A stretch of 64,000 bases of DNA from positions 438,169 to 502,168 of the forward strand of contig CALYLW010000432.1 in NCBI GenBank assembly GCA_944989445.1, written 5' to 3'. Made by a program: the position numbers and the translations under genes. Below are positions 34,076 to 46,000 of this stretch, piece after piece; position 1 is the first letter of the stretch; each line of letters opens with the position of its first letter. The notes below the pieces were generated by a model that was given only the letters and a program-made list of their open reading frames with translations, did no database searches and was not told where the DNA came from. Origin of the DNA: Ampullaceana balthica. Its lineage: Eukaryota > Mollusca > Gastropoda > Lymnaeidae.

Positions 34076-37000
34076 GTAAGAAAACTTTATGAGTTGTTTT
34101 AAGAAACACAAGAAAGAAATAGTTTTCAACTAGTTATACGAATTGTCATTTTTGAAATTTCAATTATTCATTTGGTTGTTTACGGTCATTATTGAAAGGT
34201 AAACACAAATGTCCGATTGAAAATAGGGAACAAGAGCAACATACAAAAATTGTAAATACATTCATTGCCAAATCATTCATGTCATGGGTCAGCTATAAAC
34301 ATTCACAGTTCAAATAGCACACTGCATTTTGATTATGTCAACATTTTACGTTTAATTTTAAAATGGCGTATATGAAAATATTGACGAACGTATTTTACGT
34401 TATGAGTGTGATTGTTGTGTGTTTTTTGGGAATATGCACTGATCCATGACACTCGCTAGGTAAACGGTGTTCACTGGTGTTCACTGATAGATATGCACTG
34501 ATCCATGACACTCGCTAGGTAAACGGTGTTCACTGGTGTTCACTGATAGATATGCACTGATCCATGACACTCGCTAGGTAAACGGTGTTCACTGGTGTTC
34601 ACTGATAGATATGCACTGATCCATGACACTCGCTAGGTAAACGGTGTTTACTGGTGTTCACAGATAGATAAGCACTGATCCATGACACTCGCTAGGTAAA
34701 CGGTGTTTACTGGTGTTCACTGATAGATATGCACTGATCCATGACACTCGCTAGGTAAACGGTGTTTACTGGTGTTCACTGATAGATATGCACTGATCCA
34801 TGACACTCGCTAGGTAAACGGTGTTCACTGGTGTTCACTGATAGATATGCACTGATCCATGACACTCGCTAGGTAAACGGTGTTTACTGGTGTTCACTGA
34901 TAGATATGCACTGATCCATGACACTCGCTAGGTAAACGGTGTTTACTGGTGTTCACTGATAGATATGCACTGATCCATGACACTCGCTAGGTAAACGGTG
35001 TTTACTGGTGTTCACTGATAGATATGCACTGATCCATGACACTCGCTAGGTAAACGGTGTTCACTGGTGTTCACTGATAGATATGCACTGATCCATGACA
35101 CTCGCTAGGTAAACGGTGTTTACTGGTGTTCACTGATAGATATGCACTGATCCATGACACTCGCTAGGTAACGGTGTTCACTGGTGTTCACTGATAGATA
35201 TGCACTGATCCATGACACTCGCTAGGTAACGGTGTTTACTGGTGTTCACTGATAGATATGCACTGATCCATGACACTCGCTAGGTAACGGTGTTCACTGG
35301 TGTTCACTGATAGATATGCACTGATCCATGACACTCGCTAGGTAAACGGTGTTTACTGGTGTTCACTGATAGATATGCACTGATCCATGACACTCGCTAG
35401 GTAAACGGTGTTCACTGGTGTTCACTGATAGGCTTTAGAGGTTATCTAGTAGATGGTTAAAAATAACAAGAAAAAAAACACACAACTAAAACACTAAATT
35501 TCGTCTTATTTTCTGGTAAGGTTGACATAGGTTCCTAATCTTAGGTGACTCTATTCATAATTTTTTTTGCATAGGCAAGCTAAATCCATTCTGACTGGTT
35601 ACCAGTCACAACTTGAAACGCAACGTTTTACGGAGTTTACCGATGAAGTTCCCGAGTTTAGCCGAACGTTGACGTCACTGTCCGACGCTTACAAGGCGTG
35701 TGAAGTTGTGACAGGTGGTATCAATGAACAGCTACAGGACATCAAGAACATCACTAATCAAATCTGCGGCCTCCTTGCCACCAACGCTAAATCTGTTGAG
35801 CTTAAGGCGTGGACTGGCGACACTGATCTTGGCGCTGATGGTAAGTAGGTAGGACGTAGCTTGTGAACTTTCCAACATCTTGTAAACAAGATATAAATGG
35901 TTAGAATCTTCAGAAGATCCTTTGAAATAACCAGCACTACATTGGGCATTGATCTGTAAAATCGTGTTAAGTCTAACGTTGCCATTTTATGTCTTATAGA
36001 ATTGGATTATGTTTTTTTAACTCTTTTATCAAAGATAATCCTGACATGTCGTTAACCTCAAACGTTTTAACGTTGAATTTGCAAGGCTCTGGTTATAGTA
36101 TAAATAGGACACCGAAGTTAGTGACTAGTTCTTGAAAATTTTTGGGAAGTTATATTTGGCTGGAGAAAAGAAAATACTTTTCATGAATACATTTGTTAAG
36201 ACTTACGAACTCGCTAAAAAAACACACTTTTTTATCTTCATCAAAAGTCAATCTTTTATGTGAAAATAAAAAAGTCCAATTTTTTACTTGAAGTAGATGA
36301 TTTAATAAATAAACTTTTCAGGCATCTAGGTGTTGAGATGAAAGAGAGTAAGTTTAGACTTTTCCTTTGATGTGATCATATTTAAAAGTATCATTTGATT
36401 ATTTGCAGGTGTTCTAATAACAGAAGAAGAGAAAGACGCGAGACAAAAAGTGCGTGAGGCCAGGTTGCTGGAGGTCAAGGCCATCTCAGCACGAGCCACA
36501 GCTGACGCACTAGCTGCTCATGAAAACGCCAACCACGCACAGTTGGCTGCCAGTTTGGCTGAGGAGGCTTCAATCATTGCCAGGAATGCAGCTGAGGTTG
36601 CTGTGAAGAGGGCCGAGACAGCCAGGCGTGTGGAGATGGACAGGAGACACGAAGAGGTGGGCGGTGTGTCTTTCTGAGGTGGGCGGTGTGTCTTTCTGAG
36701 GTGGGCGGTGTGTCTTTCTGAGGTGGGCGGTGTGTCTTTCTGAGGTGGGCGGTGTGTCTTTCTGAGGTGGGCGGTGTGTCTTTCTGAGGTGGGCGGTGTG
36801 TCTTTCTGAGGTGGGCGGTGTGTCTTTCTGAGGTGGGCGGTGTGTCTTTCTGAGGTGGGCGGTGTGTCTTTCTGAGGTGGGCGGTGTGTCTTTCTGAGGT
36901 GGGCGGTGTGTCTTTCTGAGGTGGGCGGTGTGTCTTTCTGAGGTCGGCAGTGTGTCTTTCTGAGGTGGGCGGTGTGTCTTTCTGAGGTGGGTGGTGTGTC

Positions 37001-40000
37001 TTTCTGAGGTGGGCGGTGTGTCTTTCTGAGACTGATTCAATTATCACAGAAGGATTATTTATGTTACTGAGACATATCTATCAGAGAAAGACATTGTATA
37101 TTACTAAACCTCATGCATCTTGGAGCACATAGAGTGTATTGTAACTATGTGAAACAAGTAGAAACATGATGTCCGTACAAACACATTTGCTTTGGGTTAT
37201 TTTGCAATATCATTTTTACGAAACAACGGATACCGGAACATCGTGACATAATACATTGGCCACGTGCTTAACAAATTGGTCCCATGTGTAATAAATAGGT
37301 CCAAGGTGTAATATATTGGTCCCAGATGTAATAAATAGGTGCAAGGTGTAATATATTGGTCCCAGGAGTAATAATTTGTCCCAGGTGTAATACTGTGGCC
37401 CCAGTTGTAATACATTGCTTCTTATCGAAATAGATCATTTAAAATGTTAAAATATTGAAATAGCTTTTTTTTTATTTAAAGGAGAAAGCAACAAGAAAGC
37501 GCCAAGAAGAGCAAAGGCAACTAGAAGAGGAAGAGAGAAGAAGAGAAGAAGAAAAGAGATTAGAGGAAAGCATCCATATTGAAGACAGCCAGACTGAAGT
37601 TTCTCATGATATCAATGACATGAAAACAGACACAAATAATCCTGATAATTGGCCAAGATTTATGTATGTCTTTACAAAGTTATGTCACACTTCCAAAGTC
37701 TGGATAGCAAATAAGAAAAACAACAAAATACTAACTAACCACAATCGTTAAAAATTAAATCCTGCCAATGAACATTCGTGTCTGACAATTTTTAATTGCT
37801 TTTAAACCGAAAGCTGAAAAGTTTAGGCACAAAGACAGAAAAGAAATTTTAAAAAAGGGTGAACTTAAATGGGTTATGTATACTTACGAGCTAATGAAAG
37901 ATGCTTTAGAAATCAAAATTTAAAAATATAACCCGATTCTGCCATTTGTAACTGATACAAATTTTATATCTCGGTTTAATGTACTAAAAACAAAATCTCT
38001 GAATGACACAGGAAAATAATAATAAAAAATGCACACAAGTTTGAGATAATATTTGCATGTACTCATTGTGTATTTTTTGGGTAATTAGATACAGCATAGA
38101 CCGCAGTGATGTAGATACAGGTATTGGGGTCATACTCAGAACCCCAGAGGGCATCATTGAAAGGGACGATATGTCGGTGACTCTAGTCGATCAGTTGTCT
38201 GGTTGTCTCCCCTTGGGCGAAGCTGAGGAACTCATTAGCAACATCATGCTACTTAAGCCTGCTGACCACATTAGATCAATCAAAGTAAGAGGCAATTTGG
38301 GATCACGGTTAATTAATTTTTAATAAAAATAAAATTAAAAATCTTTATCACTGTATTTTTTAAAATTATTATTTTCGGTATTGTTATATTGTAATGTAAT
38401 TGTATCATTGAATAATAAATTGATGTCACCGAACTTTGAACAAAACGAACATTAAAACTTGTAAACTTGTAGGTCAAACGTTGACATAAAATTAAAACAA
38501 AATTGTTATGATTGAGAGTAAACTATATCACGATATCAGTGTCCATTATGTCTAATTAATTGTCACTCCCGGGTCCCTGTTCTCAGTTAAGTGAACGGAT
38601 GGTGATAGCCATACCTCACTGTGCGCCTAGGATCCACCCTGGACGCGAACCAGTGGTCAAACTGGTGACGTCAGAAGGACGCCTCATGACGCTGCCAGCA
38701 ACTGACGTCATATTTGAGGATATCAAGGTAATTGTGTTCCAAACAAGGAAGTTCTGTTACAATCAAGGTAGTTGTGCTCCAATCATGGTAATTCTGGTCT
38801 GTAAGGCACTTGTAGTTTTCGTAAACAATACATTTGTTTATGTAACTGGTGCCCCATAGTGCTTGTCACCCTCGTAAAATATACTGTAACTTCAGCGTCC
38901 AAAGTTCGGTCCCTGGTCTCTCTAATCTCCACGTTAACTCTCCACCCATTGCAAAGACTCCAATTTGTTGTGCATCTCTAAGGAGAATATTATCTCTAAT
39001 CAGATACGAGGCCAAATATTTTAGATTTCAGAGGTTTTAAGTTTTAATTAATTGTATATTTTGATACCTAAATATACTCCCTACATGTTTTACGCACACC
39101 ACGGTTGAGAACACTTTATCTACACAAATTTTTTCTTGTTAAGAATATAGTAGTTGCGTTCATTAAAACTATGATATATTTTGTTAACCGTTTTGAAAAA
39201 AATATATCAGAGGTCTATACATTTTTAAATATCCCATACTCTAATTTACAACTTGGTCTTGATGTTGTCAGGACACCCGCTTTGTTGAAGTCAAGACCAA
39301 AGTGTTTGGAATCATTGCCGTATTTTTACGTCTTAAAAAAGAAATTCTGACTTTCAACCGGAAAGGTGGCAAAGTCCTGTCGTCTGCTGACTCGCGAGTT
39401 ACTTTAGCATGTCAGTCAGGAGATTTCAACAATAACACGAGTTTTACCCTCGAGGTAAGTTATGTAAATGTTACTTTAGTCTGCCAGGCAGTAGTTTTAC
39501 AACGGAGGTAAGTTATGCAAATGTTACTTTAGTGTACCAGGCAGGAGCTTTTGACAATAACACAAGTTTTACCCCGGAGGTAAGTAAGTTGACACTTGAG
39601 TCAAATGTCATCTTGAATATATTTCAAGGACATTTTATCGGAGGCTATCGTTAAGGCAGGGTTCCATAATTGCCATCAAATGAAATAAAATAACTAAGGA
39701 TGCGGAAATTAACGATTAATTTCTCGATTAATCGTAAAAAAGTTAACGATTAATTTATTTTTTAACGATTAATCGATCCATCACTTAAAAATTATTGGAA
39801 GTCAAAAAGTTAAAAAATAGTAATAAATAGTGGCCGATAAATAATAAATTTCCTGACGATTACACGAACATTTTGGTTTTAAACTGTTGACTGAAGTGGA
39901 TGTTAAAAATTTTAATAAAGTTTGCCTACCATGGTTCTAACACTTTGCCTACTTTTGAAACGAAATTAAAAGCGTATTAAGCTAATGGCAGTAGTGGAGT

Positions 40001-43000
40001 CTGAATCAGAGACAGAAAATGACGACAGCTGTACTGGTGAATTACGGCGTTACAAAATGGAGATGAAAGTTCCTTAATCCATTAACCATCTACAAAGGTG
40101 GAAAATGAATGAACACCGATATCCGATAATGTCATTCCTCGTAAAGACCGTTTTGTGCATACCAGTTACCTCAGACGCATGTGAATGATTGTTCAGCTCG
40201 GCTGGTTATATTGTCAATTAGACCAGCTCATCACTTGAACCAAATAGTGTCAACAACTTGTCTTTTTGCGTTGTTGGTTAAAAGATGACATATGAAGGAG
40301 ACATTCCAGTGTTATTTAGTGTTAATTATGACATCATAAATTTTAATCTTTTGGTTTTAATCGAAATTAACGATTAAATAATCGTTAAATTTTCAAAATT
40401 TAACGATTAAATTTAAATTAATCGCTAACAGCCCTAAAAATAACATTTGTTGTAATGGCCTCTAAAGTTAGGTCCAATAACAATTTGATGGTATCGTCAT
40501 TTTCTCTCAGGTCCAGCAGGTTGACCCAAACTTAGTGGCTGCTCTAAAAGTCAAAATGTCAGCAGAATGTGAGAAGCTCTTGACTGTTAGCCCAATAATC
40601 ACGTAAGTGGCTTAGGGTCGTGACGTATGTGACTTGACATTGTCTTTTCCTATGGGCATTGATATAGAAGATTAACCATATGTGACAAGACATACCTGAA
40701 CTCTTATAATGATCAGAGGTTTATGAGCAACCTCATATGGTTTCAGACGGTATTGCTTTCCATATTATCGACAAAGCGAAAATATTTTTCTATCCATTTC
40801 ATTCCTTCAAGTAGCGTTAATGTCTCCCTCCCTAATTTGTGAATGAATCTAATGATAATTTCTGTTTCTAATACTGTTAGATATGAGCATGATTGTTGAT
40901 ATGAGCGAAGGGCTTAAGAAGATGGTAAATATGCTTTGGGTATTTGAGTAATAGATTATTAACTTGTTTTACAGAATGAATTTATCCGTCCCATTTTCTT
41001 CGCCACTTACCATCACACTTCCGGTCCCATCAAATCCAGCTCTGCGACTCCGTAGACCACAAACTGCTGTAAACAGGGTACCTAGTGACCAACATGAGGC
41101 ACTTCCTGTCCGAATGGCCAGTGCCAGAAACACGTTTAGCAGTAGAGAAGGTCAGCAGTCAGCACATTAAAGAGAGTGAAGCCATAGAAAATAATTATAT
41201 GATTAAAGTAAAACAAATGGTTGTAGATCGCCATGGGTTCTATAATTAGACACAAGTTATTTATGACGTCACATCGTTCATTGGCCGCCGCTCAAAATAG
41301 GCATATGTGGAGATCGTTATCTGTTGATGAGTCCATGCGCTCCCCCAACGACCGCAACGGTCACGGAACTGATGATTATGATGATGATCGATCCTCTCAG
41401 TTTACAGGAAATAAAAAAAAATCTAAGGAAGACCCTTTCCTGAAAGTGCAAAAGTGTTTGTAAAATTAATTTTATTCACAATTATCTTGGAACCTTTAAA
41501 TGGCAATTTACAGGATCTAAATGCTCAATAATGACGTCATCAATAAAGATGCAGTTTATTTCACGGGACTGGCGATCTATATTTAAAGCAATACTCTAAA
41601 TAACCTGTCTTTTTATCGTACTAGTTTTAAGACGTTTTCTGGGTTAACACATTTCTTTATCCAAAGTTTGAATATGAACTTCTCAGCTTAACTTTGGGAT
41701 TTGTAAACATATATATTATATTATTTTATCTTATTTACCAGTTACGTTGACTTGTAACTTTTTTATTCACTCCACGCTTAAAATGTGCTAACTTTCACGC
41801 AGAGATAACTGCAAACATACTCTCACTTTAGTTTGTTAAATAATAGAGCAATGATGTCCCCTGTATTTTGCCAGACGTAGCCCCACAAGATGAAATTCAC
41901 TTGTTACGAAAAGAATCAGACGGCCGCTGGTGTAAAGTAGAAGACGTGAATCTCATTCAGCTCAAGAAAAAAGACGTCACAACGTTTGATATCTCTCATA
42001 ATTTTTCCAAGTAGGTTTTACTTTCATCGATATATACCAGAGGTAAATAGGTCATCTCTACTTCATTTGCTATCTCCAGTTGCTAGCCAATTGACGTGGA
42101 TCCTAATGTCTTTGTATAAACAGAAAAATCTTTGACTTAATTTAAAGTAAAAAATGTTTATTGCTTTAGTCTTTAGAATTATCAGCTTAACCTTACATGA
42201 TTTCAAAATTACAACATTTGAGAGAACGTCTGGGTTCCGAAGAGTTTTTTTTTAAAGTTATAAATATTGTCTTTGCAACGTTTCGACTCATGTTGAATGA
42301 TTGTTCACTGAAACGCGACTAAACCTTGTACAATTGTTTTAACTCAACTGCACGTTTAATATTTAAAATTTGATTTTGATTTTTATTATCAACTGTTTGT
42401 TTTGATGTTGAACAGGTTGGTCATTATCAGAACAACGGTTGAGGTGACCTCCACACAAGCAGAAAAAATAGTTCGCCATCTTGTAAAAGCCTTGACCTTG
42501 AAACCCATTTGCGTTATCATGCGACAGATGAGTGACGAGCCATCCAATGTCATGGTCACTTGCTCTCTACCGGTCAATGTCGAAAGGTTGGACATTGTTG
42601 ATTCTTTAAGAACAGGCTGAATTTTTAGAAAATATCTGTATTAGAAATTCTTGTTTTCTTCCTGTCACCCTTAAAGAATATATAGAGACTAGAGCTCCTC
42701 TGTCCTGTGGGTTGTCTACGTTTAGAAATTTTAATCATGAAGGTAATCTTGTCAATTATAAATATTCATCAGTAAAATCGTGCGGCATGTCATTGACGCA
42801 ATGTTTCTCTTTTGCCTCTACCTTTGTCTGTCTTGCATCCGTTTGTCTATCTGTATGTATGTCTGTCACGCTCTCTGAATGTCTTATTCTCTTGCGCTTC
42901 CTGCCCCCCTCTCTCTGTGTGCGTGTGTATCTGTCACAAACAGGCAGTATAAAGATAGTGTACGCATTATCTGACATTGTTTTTGTTTCTGTCACAGAAC

Positions 43001-46000
43001 GACCCGCTTGATGGCTGACAGCGGCTACGACCATGGACCTCGCCCAACCACTGACGTCATGTGCTCAGAAGGTCAGAGGCTAGAGCTTCGTTTCCGAGGC
43101 AACTTGACCCTCTTAGACCAAGATGTACGGACAATTTGCTCGTTCAACTCCTACATCCCTTTCAAGTAACCCTTTATCTCTTCTCTTGTGTTTATTGACC
43201 TGTTAACATTGGGGTTTAAAGAACATTCTAAATGATATAATATTTTAAAAATACATTCTTACAAAAATTAAACATGTTAATATTAGTTGTTATAAGCATT
43301 TTTAATACAAAAATTTGACATATATATTTGACTATATCGCGTTTTAAACTGATGACGAATGTTTAGCATATTCTTAAACAGGAATTTTTTTTATTCTTCC
43401 TCGATCAATGAGCGCTCCATAAATAATTATTTTAATCTGTTGAGGCAATTATCATTTTTTGATTTAGTCATACGATTTAGTAGCAAAGAGTCACCATGGA
43501 CCTTAGACAACAGCAGAAATTATCTGAAACTTTCAAGTTTGGAATTCTGAACAGACATTAATTGACTGGGTAGTGACTGAAATTAATTATCCAGAGATAT
43601 TTGGCACGGAATGGACTCTTGCAAATACAATTAAATATTGGGACTTAACACTTAACTTATTTCCGGAGCTTAAATATCTCTATCACTAAATGATTTTATC
43701 CAGTTATGTAGTGACTGGGGCTGGTCATCTAGTTATGTAAGGCTATCATTGACGTTGTTCAAACAATTATGTACGTCTATCACTGGACTTATTCATCGTG
43801 TTGTGGATGGCCAATCGCTAGATTAAAACAAAATGATGTGACTAAAAGTTGTGCAAGTTTTATCAAAGTTAAAAAAACACACAAAATAAACCCAAAAATA
43901 TTTTTCCCCAAAACAAATAATTTGTTTTACAAGCAAGAAAAAAAGTATCATAAGTAACATGCTACTCCAAAGTATCATAAGTAACATGCTATTCCAAAGT
44001 ATCATAAGTAACATGCTATTCCAAGGTATCATAAGTAACATGCTATTCCAAGTTATCATAAGTAACATGCTATTTCAGGTTAAAATTCCGAGTCTCAGAG
44101 CTGGACAAATTTGCTCAGAGAGGTTTCCGCAGTTACCGCGGGTTCTGTCAGATTTACACAAGGGGAAAAATTAAGAAACCTCTTGACCCATCAGAAGAGA
44201 GGGACAGAGCTACAGGTCAGCGGGTCAAGGACGAATTCATTGATGGTGACGTGTTGCTCTGTGAACATCTCATCATTTTACCAAAAGTAAGACGTTTTTG
44301 TTTGTGTTTGAGGTCCAAGTTCATTTAAAGGTATAAAATCAAACAACGTAATTCACTTTGAGAGCTTAGAATGGACACTGTTTTTACAAATTATTTATTA
44401 AATACAATATTTGAAATATACATCACCTCGTAAACCTTTTTTTCAATAAAAATAATACTTTGCTCTCCAATGTTGTAAACATATCAACTAATATCATGAA
44501 TAATAATATTTCACCAAAAGATAAGCAATATTTTTAGCCGCTCATATACTGTCGTGAATGTATGATGTATCACATGATGTATTCCTGCCCTTAGCCTGAC
44601 CCAGAAACTCCTCGACCATTGAATGTTGCTCCAGTCGTCTTCTCCAGAGGAGGTAATCACAGTTAGCAATAATTCATCCAAATTAAATCTGTTTAAAACT
44701 GTATGCGTCCTTTTGTTTTCTGTATAAATAATAATGTTAATATCAATATCGATGACTTAAGTCATAATTTGTTAAACTAATTTGCTTACCTGCCAGGTAT
44801 TGTGAATACAGATTTGTTAAAGTTTCTGTCCACCCACCTGGAGAACAGTGATTGGCGGAAGCTAGCCCAGCTGTTGAATGTAAAACATTGTCGTCTGCAA
44901 GCCATCCTACGTCAGAACGTCAACAATGACATCCACCAAACGATTTACGACATGCTCGTCACGTGGTCAAAGCGATTACCTCGTTCCATGGACAGGGTCA
45001 ACATTTTTCTTTCAAAATTTCATTACCTTATATATGGTTTTTGGTTACATTCCCACAAAAAGAAACTTAACTAATAAAGCTTTGTCACCTGCTAATCCTA
45101 AGGATTTACTTGTTGAGTAGTGTCCACTGTATTCTTTTATTTTTGGAGGAAACATACATATTTTTTAAATCCATCAGGCTCGCAAAGATTTGCATTAATC
45201 TTTGACTCTCCAATATATAAAATTTCAGATTGATATGTTAAGTCACGCCTTGTCTTGCATACAACGGTCTGATTTAGCCGAGGAGCTCATAGCCAGGCAG
45301 GAGGAATTTAAAAATGCTAAAGCTCTTCACTTCAAAGGTGCGGTGTTGTAATATTTTAACAGAATAAGTGAACCCAAAAAAGTTGTATTTAATATTAAAT
45401 GTTTTCCTTTTTTCTCATATTAATTTAAACTTTTTGTGCCTGTGTTTGCGTGCGTGTGTGAATTTGTGTGTGTATGCAGATAGTTCGTATTGACTGCGGT
45501 TGGTTTTCTTTCCCTTTACGGCAATGGAAATAGTGCTGTAATACATCTACAATAAAAGGTTGTTTAAATATTAATATCATTCAGAGCCATGAACACATTT
45601 TACTCTAGAGTCCCAACAGCCGATTCATTCATTTCTTACATTACGGGACAGTTTTTCTGAGCTTTGCTTTATAACGACTTGTTCAAGTCTTCTAATTTTC
45701 ACAACTTTTTTTTATAGGTAGGGTAATTTTATATCAAGTCACCTACATTGAAACTATAAGTTGATTTTTAACATTGTGGCATTTGCCGTAAAGTTTACGC
45801 GTGTATACCGTCTATACCGTCATGATCATCATCATCATCATCATCAGTCCCGTGACCGTTGCGGTCGTTGGGGGGAGCGCATGGACACATCAACAGACAA
45901 CGATCTCCACATTTGCCTATCTTGAGCGCGGCCAGTAATTCGTTCAATTTTATCCCTGTCTATAATTGAAGCTTAAATTAATTTTAAAAAATAACAAAAT

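Noticed and set aside
36570..37047. Two overlapping minus-strand ORFs of ~156 codons
   Set aside because: They are complements of the 22-bp array and of exon 3; the repeated text is frame-shifted copies of the same unit.
41233..41463. 76-codon ORF as a DTHD1-like exon
   Set aside because: Its sequence matches an inverted repeat copy at 45815-45965 and reads as a LINE C-terminus; exons 9 and 10 join in phase without it.
42712..43034. 99-codon + ORF and 92-codon minus ORF around exon 12
   Set aside because: They span the intron 11/exon 12 boundary and read the exon in the wrong frame; the spliced frame gives the conserved DTHD1 block.
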